Below the pieces are notes generated by a model, which ran no database searches, was not told the DNA's origin, and saw only the letters and a program-made list of their open reading frames with translations. A stretch of DNA of 64,000 bases from contig JAXGYA010000002.1 of NCBI GenBank assembly GCA_040772505.1, forward strand, positions 372,001 to 436,000, written 5' to 3'. Below, in pieces: positions 45,129-53,972 of this stretch. This DNA is from Mariniphaga sp040772505. GTDB lineage: Bacteria; Bacteroidota; Bacteroidia; Bacteroidales; Prolixibacteraceae. The position numbers and the translations under genes are program-made. Position 1 is the first letter of the stretch, and every line of letters begins with the position of its first letter.

Positions 45129-46127
45129 TTACGGAACCAGATGCTCTTCAAAGTTTGGACTGAAGTAAATCCGGTTTTCTCCGTCTTCGCCGGCATAAAT
45201 AAAATACACTTTCAGTTTAGGATCTTTTTCGGATATTTCAATTGATTTTTCAAGTCCGAGTACCATAAATGCAGTTGCAAACGCATCTGCATCCATGCAG
45301 TTGTCTGCGATAACCGTTGCGCTCAAAAGACTGTGCTGCACCGGAAATCCCGTTTTCGGGTCAATCGTATGTGCATATTTTTTCCCATCTTCCACATAGA
45401 AATTCCGGTAATTTCCTGAAGTGGCAAGGGCATTGTCAGGGAGCTGTACTTTTGCCTGCAATTCATTTGATGCAAATAATACTGTTTCTTCAGGTTTGCT
45501 GATGCCGATGGTCCATGTGCGTCCTTTTTCATTAATTCCCCTTGCAACCACTTCGCCGCCAATTTCAACCATGAAGTTTTCACAACCTGCTTTCAGCAGA
45601 AAATCACCAATCAGATCACTGGTAAAGCCTTTTGCTATCGCATTCATGTCGAGCTTCATTTCCGGTTTTTCCTTTTCAATTTGCTCGTTGACCAGATGCA
45701 CTTTTGTGTAGCCGGTTATTGACTTCAGGCTGTCGATTTTTTCCGGTGTCATTTTCGTTTTGTCTTCCGGCCCAAATCCCCATGCATTCACCATCGGACC
45801 GGCAGTAATATCAAAAGCGCCACCGGTGAGTGCCGAAATTTCCATTGAGCGGTTGTAACATTTCAGGAAAATTTCATCCGGTTCAACTGGTTTGTTGTTG
45901 TTTATCTTTGAAATAATTGAAGTGGAATCAAAAGTTGAGAAAATTTTATTGTATTCGTTCAGTTTTTTCTGAATTTCACTGTGAATATCCTCTCCGTTTG
46001 GGTGTTCATAGACAATATGATAGTAAGTTCCGTAAATGCGCCCTTCATTGTAAATATATTTTGCAGGTTGCCTGCATGAAAAAAACAATGCCAGAATGAC
46101 TGTGAAAAGCAGATAATTGTATTTCAT
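45129..46127 (-). CDS. apbE: FAD:protein FMN transferase lipoprotein
   Basis: A 332-aa lipoprotein (LALFFSC, Cys17). ApbE transfers FMN from FAD onto threonine or serine of target proteins in the periplasm. Visible motifs are GTYYHIVYEHP, GGAFDITAGPMVNAWGFG, KLDMNAIAKGFTSDLIG, ENFMVEIGGEVVARG, YAHTIDPKTGFPV and the metal-binding DNCMDADAFATAFMVLG. The likely targets are NqrB (TGAT at residues 214-217) and NqrC encoded 2 kb away. Confidence 0.95.
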   Translation of the reverse strand: MKYNYLLFTVILALFFSCRQPAKYIYNEGRIYGTYYHIVYEHPNGEDIHSEIQKKLNEYNKIFSTFDSTSIISKINNNKPVEPDEIFLKCYNRSMEISALTGGAFDITAGPMVNAWGFGPEDKTKMTPEKIDSLKSITGYTKVHLVNEQIEKEKPEMKLDMNAIAKGFTSDLIGDFLLKAGCENFMVEIGGEVVARGINEKGRTWTIGISKPEETVLFASNELQAKVQLPDNALATSGNYRNFYVEDGKKYAHTIDPKTGFPVQHSLLSATVIADNCMDADAFATAFMVLGLEKSIEISEKDPKLKVYFIYAGEDGENRIYFSPNFEEHLVP

Positions 46128-46167
46128 TTTTTGAATTGCATTTGAGGGCGAAATTACAGAATATCAC

Positions 46168-46201
46168 CAAAAAAGAACCATTCTTCAACAAAGAATGGTT
46201 C
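46168..46201 (-). terminator. Rho-independent terminator for the DUF5103 gene
   Basis: A perfect 11-bp stem (GAACCATTCTT at 46175-46185 with 46191-46201) with a 5-nt loop. On the minus strand it is followed by a TTTTTT run (46169-46174). It lies about 180 bp after the DUF5103 stop and just before the apbE start, so it ends the former transcript. Confidence 0.75.
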
Positions 46202-46382
46202 AAAAATTTAAAATCTGTGGAAGTATTTAATTAAATGGGCACCTCCAAGCCAATATTTTTATCCGTAAAATGATTTTAAACTGTGCTGAAATTAAAAAAC
46301 AGTTTACAGCTTCAGCAAAGGTGCAATCAAAATTATTTCTGCCTGTTTGCTGCACTCAGCTAAGAAGATTTCGTAAAAAATG

Positions 46383-47666
46383 TCAGCGGTTAAATTTTGA
46401 GTTTAGTTGCCTGTATCCAACCAGTCTGTCGTATCTGCTGCCCATTTCACGGAAATAGACAAAAATCTGATAGTCATTTTCAGTTTGCCAGTGACTGCCT
46501 TCCAGGTTTTTATGGTCGGCAACATGTGAGCCGTTGGGCACATATACATATATGTAATTGTAGTAGCCCTGTTTTAACAAAAGCGTCAGTTCGTAGGCGC
46601 TGGTATCAAAGTTCCAGGTCATCTCATTGGTTTTGTTTGCATTCCAGTAGTTTAGCGCACCAAAAACATTCACCGTTCCACCCAACAGGACAGACTCCAT
46701 TGGCAGGGTAAAATGCACAAAGGTGTAGTCGCATTCGGTGTCATAGTCTTCTACTTCCCTGTCCTGGCTTTCCACTGCAAACCTGCCGTTCATCTCTTCG
46801 TATTCAAAATAGCGCCGGTTACTTCTAATTTCATCGGTCATCAGTGTTTTGTGAAAATAGGGTCTGTGAAAATCAGTTGAAAGCACATTTTCACCATTCA
46901 CCCGGTTGGTCCGGTTATCGAAATACCTGAATTCGTTTCCGGCAGGGAAAACATTTTCCCGGTTATAGTCATAAATTAAGGTGCGGTTGCGGATAAACAG
47001 CGGTTTTAAATTGCGTATTGCATTGTCCCACCGGTTGTTTTGCATAATCACCACTTTTACCTCCTGCTGTGGGTTATCGATGGGTAAATTGTTATGGAGG
47101 AGAGTGAAATCCACTTCGTGGTTTTCACCTTTGAAAGCATCAAGTGTGGCGCGGTGAACAGTGCCTTCAATTGCAACAAGAGGCTCCACTACGTGAAACC
47201 GTTTGGTGAGTATGATATTTTCCCGGTCTCCATTTTCGTAAACAACCAAAGCATAATTCCCTGATAATTTAAATCCCATATTTTCATTGGGCAGATAAAT
47301 CCTATAGTTTACATACTTGAATGTTGTATTGAATGAACGGGCAAAATCGTCAATGACATATTCGGCAAATCCTTCAATGTAGTCGCTTTGCGGAATAAAA
47401 CTTTCGTTCCAGTCGGCATCGCAATGGATGATGGTGTAGTAATAGTCTTTTATTTCACCCGAAAGGTCGTCAAATTTTAAAATCAGGGGAGTCTCTTCGC
47501 CCATTTCCCATACCGGGTTGGACAATTCAAATCCGTCGCGATACATCAGCACGGTTTTTATATTTTCATCATATACTGCATTTTCGTAGTAATAATTGCC
47601 GTCCTGAGCATAGCCGGCATATAAAAACAAGGGGGATAAAATGAAAAATAAAAATACTTTACTCAT
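46383..47666 (-). CDS. DUF5103 protein, type IX secretion system plug family
   Basis: A 427-aa exported protein from the ATG at 47666 (MSKVFLFFILSPLFLYAGYAQ). The N-terminal domain shows the family phrases VLMYRDGFELSNPVWEMGEE, YYTIIHCDADWNESFIPQS and YIEGFAEYVIDDFARSFN. Ig-like beta segments follow, and the C-terminal half has GGTVNVFGALNYW and LLLKQGYYNYIYVYVP. DUF5103 members include the Plug protein that closes the SprA translocon of the type IX system. A T9SS cargo domain in the 15458-17407 protein supports a working system in this genome. Confidence 0.8.
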   Translation of the reverse strand: MSKVFLFFILSPLFLYAGYAQDGNYYYENAVYDENIKTVLMYRDGFELSNPVWEMGEETPLILKFDDLSGEIKDYYYTIIHCDADWNESFIPQSDYIEGFAEYVIDDFARSFNTTFKYVNYRIYLPNENMGFKLSGNYALVVYENGDRENIILTKRFHVVEPLVAIEGTVHRATLDAFKGENHEVDFTLLHNNLPIDNPQQEVKVVIMQNNRWDNAIRNLKPLFIRNRTLIYDYNRENVFPAGNEFRYFDNRTNRVNGENVLSTDFHRPYFHKTLMTDEIRSNRRYFEYEEMNGRFAVESQDREVEDYDTECDYTFVHFTLPMESVLLGGTVNVFGALNYWNANKTNEMTWNFDTSAYELTLLLKQGYYNYIYVYVPNGSHVADHKNLEGSHWQTENDYQIFVYFREMGSRYDRLVGYRQLNSKFNR

Positions 47667-47898
47667 ATTCAGATGTTTACCTAAATGAAAGTGATCAAAT
47701 GTCATGCAAATTTACTTTTTTGACAGTTATTCTAAATAAACTGTTAACCGCCTTTTCATCAAATAACGCAAGAAACTGAATTTTAATCTTAATGAATTGT
47801 TTTTTTTTGAAAGAAGGCTGTGTCAGAGTATTGTGCATCCAATAAAAGACATTAGTATATTTATATTGTCATAACTTTGTATTTTTAAACTGCTCTGA

Positions 47899-47929
47899 TT
47901 GTGAAAAGCGAATATATTATATATTTTTG
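47899..47929 (+). promoter_or_regulatory. Promoter of the nqr operon
   Basis: TTG at 47899-47901 and TATTTTTG at 47922-47929 are separated by 20 bp, a close match to the Bacteroidota sigma-ABfr consensus. The expected start site is near 47936, giving a leader of about 25 nt before the nqrA ATG at 47962. Confidence 0.65.
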
Positions 47930-47961
47930 CAAACTTAAAATTAACACTATTCTCGATTAAA

Positions 47962-49308
47962 ATGTCAGAAGTCATAAAATTGCGGAAAGGGTTGGATATA
48001 AAGTTGAAAGGTGCGGCTGAATCGGTGCTTGAAACTCTGCCCCTCCCTGCTGTTGTTGCATTAAAGCCTACCGACTTTCCCGGTCTGACTCCCAAGATGA
48101 GTCTTAAACCGGGAGCTGAAGTGAAAGCGGGAGATGCATTGTTTTACAACAAGTATCACCCGGAGGTGGTTTTCACTGCACCCTTTGGAGGCAAGGTTGC
48201 CTCGGTTAACTTAGGTGAACGCAGGCGTATTTTGGAAGTGGTGATTGAAACAAATCCTCAGGCTGGTTTTGTGGAATTTAAATCGGGAGACCCTTTGAAG
48301 CTTTCTTCCGAAGAGATAAAGACTGAGCTTTTTAAAAGTGGTCTGTGGCCATTTATCAAGCGCCGCCCCTACGGTATTGTTGCTTTGCCCGATGATCAGC
48401 CAAAAGCTATTTTTATTTCCACCTATGACACTGCCCCGCTTGCACCCGACTATAACTTTATATTAGAAGGGCAAATGGGTACCTTTCAGACCGGCATCAA
48501 TGCCCTTAGCAAGCTAACCGCCGGAAAAATATTTTTGGGGTTGAGTGAAAAGTCGGTGTTTGGGAATATCAAAAATGTTGAATACCGAATATTTGCAGGT
48601 CCACATCCGGCAGGTAACGTAGGTGTTCAGATTCATCATGTTTCACCGCTGAACAAGGGGGAAGTAGTATGGACAATTAACCCGCAGGATGTGCTGTTTA
48701 TCGGAAGATTGTTTGAAACAGGCAAAACAGATTTTACTAAGATGTTTGCTTTAACCGGTTCAGAAGTGGAAAAGCCCAAATATTTTCAGACGCTGTTAGG
48801 AACCCAGGTTTCTTCGATAGTAAAAGGGCACCTGAAAGATGCAGGATACAAGCAACGGATAATCAGCGGAAATGTACTGACGGGAACAAAAGTGAATCCG
48901 ATGAATTATGTTGGATTTTATGATTCACAAATTAGTGTAATTCCTGAAGGAGATGATTATGAGCTTCTTGGATGGGCACTTCCCGGTGTGGATAAGTTCA
49001 GCGCTTCAAAAACTTTTCTTTCATCTTTGTTCCCCAAGAAGGAGTATGAACTCAATGCAAACCTTCACGGAGGTGAGCGTGCATTTGTGATGTCAGGGCA
49101 ATATGAAAAGGTTGTTCCTATGGATATTTTTCCTGTTTTTTTACTGAAGGCTATTTTAGCCAATGATGTTGATAAGATGGAGCAATTGGGACTTTATGAA
49201 GTCATTGAAGAAGATTTCGCACTTTGTGAATATGTCTGTACTTCAAAAATCAAAGTGCAGAATATTTTACGAAACGGAATCAATACTTTGATTAAAGAGC
49301 TTGGATAA
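47962..49308 (+). CDS. nqrA: Na+-translocating NADH:quinone reductase subunit A
   Basis: A 448-aa peripheral cytoplasmic subunit of the Na+-pumping NADH:quinone reductase. The N-terminus (KLRKGLDIKLKGAAE) and PTDFPGLTPKMSLKPGAEVKAGD are NqrA hallmarks; a barrel-sandwich (RnfC-like) domain follows, with GPHPAGNVGVQIHHVSP and GERAFVMSGQYEKVVPMDI further on. It is the first gene of a tight six-gene operon and has a good promoter. Confidence 0.95.
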   Translation: MSEVIKLRKGLDIKLKGAAESVLETLPLPAVVALKPTDFPGLTPKMSLKPGAEVKAGDALFYNKYHPEVVFTAPFGGKVASVNLGERRRILEVVIETNPQAGFVEFKSGDPLKLSSEEIKTELFKSGLWPFIKRRPYGIVALPDDQPKAIFISTYDTAPLAPDYNFILEGQMGTFQTGINALSKLTAGKIFLGLSEKSVFGNIKNVEYRIFAGPHPAGNVGVQIHHVSPLNKGEVVWTINPQDVLFIGRLFETGKTDFTKMFALTGSEVEKPKYFQTLLGTQVSSIVKGHLKDAGYKQRIISGNVLTGTKVNPMNYVGFYDSQISVIPEGDDYELLGWALPGVDKFSASKTFLSSLFPKKEYELNANLHGGERAFVMSGQYEKVVPMDIFPVFLLKAILANDVDKMEQLGLYEVIEEDFALCEYVCTSKIKVQNILRNGINTLIKELG

Positions 49309-49338
49309 ATTTAAGAAATATAATACAGTCTGATTCAG

Positions 49339-50496
49339 ATGAAATTTTTAAAAGATTTTTTTGAAAGAACCGAACCCTACGTTCAGGAGGGAGCCAAATA
49401 CCATTGGTTGCAATCTTTGCATGATGGGTTTTTTACTTTTTTGTTTGTGCCTAAGCACACTTCAAAAACCGGCACTCACATTCATGATTATATCGACATG
49501 AAACGCACCATGTCTATAGTTGTTCTGGCATTAATTCCATCTTTGCTCTTTGGAATATACAATGTCGGTTTTCAACATTTCAAAGCCGTTGGTGAATTGG
49601 CCACGGTAAGTTTTACAGAGCTGTTTTTCTATGGATTTCTGAAAGTGCTCCCAATCATTATAGTCTCTTACGTGGTTGGTCTCGGAATTGAATTTGTTTT
49701 TGCCCAGTTACGCGGACACGAAATCAATGAAGGTTTCATTGTTTCAGGGATGCTCATTCCTTTGGTTATGCCCGTTGAAACTCCTCTTTGGATGATAGCA
49801 ATTGCCACTGCTTTTGCTGTAATCTTCGGGAAGGAGGTATTTGGCGGAACGGGAATGAACGTCTGGAATCCGGCGCTTGTAGCCCGTGCATTTCTGTTTT
49901 TTGCTTATCCGGCATATATGTCGGGCACTTCAGTCTGGATACCCATTGCAGAAAATGATATTCCGGTTGATGGCTTTACCGGTGCAACAGCGCTGGCTGA
50001 TGTGGGAGCAGGGAATTTTAATTTTAGCTTTAGTGAAGCTTTCTGGGGATTCATGCCCGGCTCAATTGGCGAAACGTCAGTTTTTGCCATTTTGATAGGA
50101 GCAATCATTTTGATAATAACCGGGATAGGGAGCTGGAAAATTATGGTTTCCACTGTTGCCGGTGGAGTTGTTGCGGGATTGTTGTTTAATATTTTTGCCG
50201 TCAATCCATTGATGGAACTCCCATTTTGGCAGCATCTGTTCCTTGGCGGATTTGCTTTTGGTACTGTGTTTATGGCAACTGACCCGGTTTCTGCAGCACA
50301 AACAGAAAAGGGAAAATGGATTTACGGTTTTCTCATTGGCGCTTTGGCAATTATTATTCGGGTTGTGAATCCTGCTTACCCCGAAGGAATGATGCTTGCA
50401 ATTCTTTTGATGAACACTTTTGCTCCGCTAATTGATTACTATGTTGTGCAGGGACATATCAGCCGCCGGCTTAAACGGACAAAACTTTCTGTGTAA
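49339..50496 (+). CDS. nqrB: Na+-NQR subunit B
   Basis: A 385-aa integral membrane subunit with about ten helices that carries one covalent FMN. The flavinylation motif DGFTGATAL lies at residues 211-219, with Thr217 the predicted attachment site. Other conserved stretches are HDYIDMKRTM, FGKEVFGGTGMNVWNPALVARAF and FGTVFMATDPVSAAQTEKGKW. FMN attachment needs ApbE, present at 45129-46127. The start lies 30 bp after nqrA. Confidence 0.95.
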   Translation: MKFLKDFFERTEPYVQEGAKYHWLQSLHDGFFTFLFVPKHTSKTGTHIHDYIDMKRTMSIVVLALIPSLLFGIYNVGFQHFKAVGELATVSFTELFFYGFLKVLPIIIVSYVVGLGIEFVFAQLRGHEINEGFIVSGMLIPLVMPVETPLWMIAIATAFAVIFGKEVFGGTGMNVWNPALVARAFLFFAYPAYMSGTSVWIPIAENDIPVDGFTGATALADVGAGNFNFSFSEAFWGFMPGSIGETSVFAILIGAIILIITGIGSWKIMVSTVAGGVVAGLLFNIFAVNPLMELPFWQHLFLGGFAFGTVFMATDPVSAAQTEKGKWIYGFLIGALAIIIRVVNPAYPEGMMLAILLMNTFAPLIDYYVVQGHISRRLKRTKLSV

Positions 50497-50512
50497 TTAA
50501 AAAACATTGATT

Positions 50513-51211
50513 ATGGACAGGAACAGTAATATATATACATTTATTTATGCATCAGTGATGGTTATTTTTGTGGCTGCCGTTCTTGCTGCAGTTGCAATGT
50601 CGCTGAAGCCTCTACAGACCCGGAATTTCGAAATCGAGAAAAAGCAGAATATTCTGGCATCTGTCAACATTGCTGCCACTGTGGAAAACACAGAGGAAAT
50701 TTATGAAAATAATATTAAAAACCAGTATGTTATTGATTCAAAAGGCGAAAGGATAGATGGGGTAAACGCATTTGATGTTGACCTGAAAAGGGAAAAATCG
50801 AAACCGCTGGCAGAACGAAATCTGCCCGTGTTCGAGTGTGAAACTGAAAGCGGATTGAAATATATTTTCCCATTGTATGGAGCCGGATTATGGGGTCCTA
50901 TCTGGGGTTTTGTTTCATTAGATAAAGATATGGATACAATCTATGGTGCCTTTTTTGATCACGAAGGGGAAACCCCGGGGCTTGGTGCCGAAATTTCAAC
51001 TGTAAAGTTCCAAAAGGAATTTAAAGGAAAAAAACTTTTTGATGATTCCGGAAAACTTGTTTCAATAACTGTTAAAAAAGCAGGACAGAATGCGCCTGCC
51101 GAGCATAGTGTTGATGGAGTCTCTGGCGGTACTATTACAAGTAAAGGGTTGGAAGATATGCTTTTGACAGATTTTACCAATTACAAAGAATTCTTATTAA
51201 AGATTAAATAA
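50513..51211 (+). CDS. nqrC: Na+-NQR subunit C
   Basis: A 232-aa protein from the ATG at 50513; a TTG two codons upstream is ignored. It has one N-terminal helix (TFIYASVMVIFVAAVLAAVAM) and a periplasmic FMN-binding domain. The flavinylation site reads DGVSGGTITSKG (residues 201-212) with Thr207 as predicted FMN acceptor. The third motif position is Gly206 instead of the usual Ala of SGAT. YGAGLWGPIWGFVSLDKD and GETPGLGAEIS are standard NqrC blocks. Confidence 0.95.
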   Translation: MDRNSNIYTFIYASVMVIFVAAVLAAVAMSLKPLQTRNFEIEKKQNILASVNIAATVENTEEIYENNIKNQYVIDSKGERIDGVNAFDVDLKREKSKPLAERNLPVFECETESGLKYIFPLYGAGLWGPIWGFVSLDKDMDTIYGAFFDHEGETPGLGAEISTVKFQKEFKGKKLFDDSGKLVSITVKKAGQNAPAEHSVDGVSGGTITSKGLEDMLLTDFTNYKEFLLKIK

Positions 51212-51217
51212 ATTGCA

Positions 51218-51862
51218 ATGAGCGAACCACTTTTTTCAAGAAAAAACTTGAAGTTGCTGACCGACCCGCTGAATGACAGCAACCCGATTACTGTACAAGT
51301 TCTGGGAATTTGTTCGGCGCTTGCGGTAACAGCACAATTAAAACCTTCAATTGTTATGACCATTTCGGTTATAGCGGTTATTGGTTTTTCTAATATTATC
51401 ATTTCACTTTTACGAAATACTATTCCCAACAGGATACGGATTATTGTCCAGCTCGTGATTGTTGCAATGTTGGTTATTTTAGTTGACCAGGTACTAAAGG
51501 CTTATGTTTATGATGTGAGCAGGCAGCTTTCGGTTTTTGTCGGGTTGATTATCACCAACTGCATCATCATGGGGAGGATTGAGGCATTTGCTTTAGGAAA
51601 CCGCCCCTGGCCATCATTCCTCGATGGAGTGGGCAATGCGGCAGGTTATGGTGTTATTCTTATCATTGTTGGATTTTTTCGAGAGCTGTTTGGCTCCGGC
51701 TCAATATACGGCTACCGGGTTGTCCCGGAAAGCTGGTATGTTGTCAACGGAGGATTTTACGAAAATAACGGGATGATGATTTTACCTCCGATGGCTCTAA
51801 TAACTATCGGGATTATTATTTGGGTGCAGCGCAGCCGCAACCGCAAATTAATTGAAGATTAA
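51218..51862 (+). CDS. nqrD: Na+-NQR subunit D
   Basis: A 214-aa six-helix membrane subunit of the NqrD/RnfE family. Markers are the PLNDSNPITVQVLGICSALAVT opening, FVGLIITNCIIMGRIEAFALGNRP and FFRELFGSGS. NqrD and NqrE together hold the intramembrane iron centre that gates Na+ movement; Cys28-region and Cys111-region residues are present. It starts 6 bp after nqrC. Confidence 0.95.
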   Translation: MSEPLFSRKNLKLLTDPLNDSNPITVQVLGICSALAVTAQLKPSIVMTISVIAVIGFSNIIISLLRNTIPNRIRIIVQLVIVAMLVILVDQVLKAYVYDVSRQLSVFVGLIITNCIIMGRIEAFALGNRPWPSFLDGVGNAAGYGVILIIVGFFRELFGSGSIYGYRVVPESWYVVNGGFYENNGMMILPPMALITIGIIIWVQRSRNRKLIED

Positions 51863-51880
51863 CCGGTAAAAACTGATGAT

Positions 51881-52498
51881 ATGGAAAATCTGATAAATAT
51901 TTTTATCAAATCAATTTTTATAGAGAACATGATTTTCGCCTATTTTTTAGGTATGTGTTCTTATCTGGCAGTTTCGAGAACAGTGAAAACGGCTATGGGA
52001 TTAGGTATAGCAGTAACTTTTGTGTTGGCTATCACCCTGCCGGTTGATTATATGCTTGAGAATTATGTGTTAAAGGAAGGTGCACTGGTATGGTTAAGTC
52101 CGGAACTTGCTGATGTGGATCTCAGTTTCCTCTCTTTTATCATGTTCATCGCCGTTATTGCATCTATTGTGCAGCTGGTTGAGATGGTTGTGGAAAAATT
52201 TACTCCGGCGCTTTATAATCAGCTGGGGATTTTTCTTCCGCTGATTGCGGTAAACTGCGCTATTTTAGGTGGCTCTCTTTTTATGCAGCAGAAAGCATTT
52301 CTGAATGTGGCTGAGGCAACTGTTTACGGGCTCGGCTCAGGTATTGGATGGCTTCTGGCTATCATTGGCATTGCTGCAATTCGTGAAAAAATACAATATT
52401 CCAATGTGCCGGCACCTTTGCGCGGTCTGGGTGTAACGTTTATTGTTACGGGCCTCATGGGTTTGGCATTCATGGGATTTATGGGAATAAAATTATAA
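51881..52498 (+). CDS. nqrE: Na+-NQR subunit E
   Basis: A 205-aa six-helix membrane subunit of the NqrE/RnfA family, inverted in topology relative to NqrD. Motifs are FIKSIFIENMIFAYFLGMCSYLAVSR, ALYNQLGIFLPLIAVNCAILGGSLF and GSGIGWLLAIIGIAAIREK. Each of the two conserved Cys-containing helices has its cysteine (FLGMCSYL, VNCAILG). It lies 18 bp after nqrD. Confidence 0.95.
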   Translation: MENLINIFIKSIFIENMIFAYFLGMCSYLAVSRTVKTAMGLGIAVTFVLAITLPVDYMLENYVLKEGALVWLSPELADVDLSFLSFIMFIAVIASIVQLVEMVVEKFTPALYNQLGIFLPLIAVNCAILGGSLFMQQKAFLNVAEATVYGLGSGIGWLLAIIGIAAIREKIQYSNVPAPLRGLGVTFIVTGLMGLAFMGFMGIKL

Positions 52499-52510
52499 AA
52501 TTCATTTTCA

Positions 52511-53773
52511 ATGCTAATTCTTTCAACACAAATAACAATTATAGTTGCCAGTGTAGCCGTTTTCCTGAGCGTTATTGTGCTGCTGGTAGGTATCTTGCTG
52601 TTTGCCAAGAAAAAACTGATACCTTCAGGTGAGTTACAAATCAGCATTAACGACGGGGAGCATGAAATTATGGCAGAGCCCGGGAATACGCTTCTCACAA
52701 CACTTAGCAACAATAAAATATTTCTTCCCTCGGCGTGTGGTGGCGGTGGAACATGTGCCATGTGCCGGTGTCAGGTGCTGGAAGGCGGTGGCTCAATCCT
52801 GCCCACAGAAACCAACTTCTTTACAAGGAAAGAGCAAAATGACAACTGGCGCCTGGCATGCCAGGTGAAGGTGAAGGATAATCTCAAAATAAAAGTTCCG
52901 CAGGAAGTTTTGGGAGTTAAAAAATGGGAGTGCGAAGTGGTGTCCAATAAGAATGTTGCTACGTTTATTAAGGAATTTGTGGTGAAACTACCTGAAGGGG
53001 AAAACCTTAATTTCAAATCAGGCGGATACATTCAGATTGATGTTCCCAAAGTTGAAGTAGATTTTAATACTATTGATATTGATGAGAAATATCGCGATGA
53101 ATGGGAGAAGTTTGGAATGTTCAATCTGAAAATGAAAAATCCGGAGCCGACATTCCGTGCCTATTCCATGGCAAATCATCCTGCCGAAGGCAATATGATC
53201 ATGTTGAATATCCGAATTGCGACACCTCCCTGGGATCGTGCCAACAACGCTTTTAAGAAAGTGAATCCGGGTATTTGCTCCTCTTATATCTTTTCACTCA
53301 AACCGGGCGACAAAGTGGATATTTCAGGTCCCTACGGAGATTTTTTCCTGAAAGACAATGATAACGAGATGATGTTTATTGGCGGTGGAGCAGGCATGGC
53401 GCCGATGCGATCGCATCTTTTCCACCTCTTCCACACGGTAAAAGAACGTAATAAAAAAATTTCTTTTTGGTATGGAGCCAGGTCATGGAAAGAGGTCTTC
53501 TACTACGACCAGTTCCGTGAAATTGAAAAAAATTATGACAATTTTGAGTTTCATCTGGCACTTTCAGAGCCACTCCCCGACGACAAATGGGATGGGCCCA
53601 CCGGTTTCATTCATCAGGTGATTTATGACAATTACCTGAGCAAACACGAAGAACCGGAAGAAATCGACTACTATCTCTGCGGCCCGCCAATGATGAACGA
53701 TGCCGTGCAAAAAATGCTCTATAATCTGGGTGTTCCCAGCGATAATGTAGCTTATGACGACTTTGGAAGCTGA
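52511..53773 (+). CDS. nqrF: Na+-NQR subunit F, NADH-oxidising flavoprotein
   Basis: A 420-aa electron entry subunit. It has an N-terminal helix (IIVASVAVFLSVIVLLVGILL), a 2Fe-2S ferredoxin domain with cysteines 76, 82, 85 and 117 (SACGGGGTCAMC ... LACQVK), an FAD domain (RAYSMANHPAEGN) and an NADH domain (MFIGGGAGMAPMRSHLFHL, YYLCGPPMMNDAVQKML). The C-terminus YDDFGS is the usual NqrF end with its aromatic-acidic residues. It is the last gene of the operon and is followed by a terminator. Confidence 0.97.
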   Translation: MLILSTQITIIVASVAVFLSVIVLLVGILLFAKKKLIPSGELQISINDGEHEIMAEPGNTLLTTLSNNKIFLPSACGGGGTCAMCRCQVLEGGGSILPTETNFFTRKEQNDNWRLACQVKVKDNLKIKVPQEVLGVKKWECEVVSNKNVATFIKEFVVKLPEGENLNFKSGGYIQIDVPKVEVDFNTIDIDEKYRDEWEKFGMFNLKMKNPEPTFRAYSMANHPAEGNMIMLNIRIATPPWDRANNAFKKVNPGICSSYIFSLKPGDKVDISGPYGDFFLKDNDNEMMFIGGGAGMAPMRSHLFHLFHTVKERNKKISFWYGARSWKEVFYYDQFREIEKNYDNFEFHLALSEPLPDDKWDGPTGFIHQVIYDNYLSKHEEPEEIDYYLCGPPMMNDAVQKMLYNLGVPSDNVAYDDFGS

Positions 53774-53786
53774 TGCTTTCAAAATT

Positions 53787-53820
53787 AAAAAGGGTTGCTA
53801 ATTTTCCGGCAACCCTTTTT
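53787..53820 (+). terminator. Rho-independent terminator of the nqr operon
   Basis: A perfect 12-bp stem (AAAAAGGGTTGC with GCAACCCTTTTT) and a 10-nt loop, ending in a T-run, 13 bp after the nqrF stop codon. Confidence 0.9.
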
Positions 53821-53936
53821 AGTTTTCCGTGGATTTTTTGGCAGATGGCTTTTCTGTTATTAGTGATAATTTGAACCGGTCTTTGGAAAAGTTAGTACTT
53901 GTCTGCTGTTTTAAAATACTTAACGGTTGAATTCCC

Positions 53937-53944
53937 TATCTTTG
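53937..53944 (+). promoter_or_regulatory. -7 box (TATCTTTG) before the 703-aa secreted protein
   Basis: A perfect TAnnTTTG box 28 bp before the start codon at 53973. No -33 TTTG at normal distance is seen, so this is only a candidate. Confidence 0.4.
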
Positions 53945-53972
53945 GGATTATGAAAAAATAAATCATACTTGC

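Noticed and set aside
46270..46458. 62-codon plus-strand ORF overlapping the end of the DUF5103 gene
   Set aside because: Overlaps a well-supported gene, lies opposite its 3' region, and has no recognisable features.
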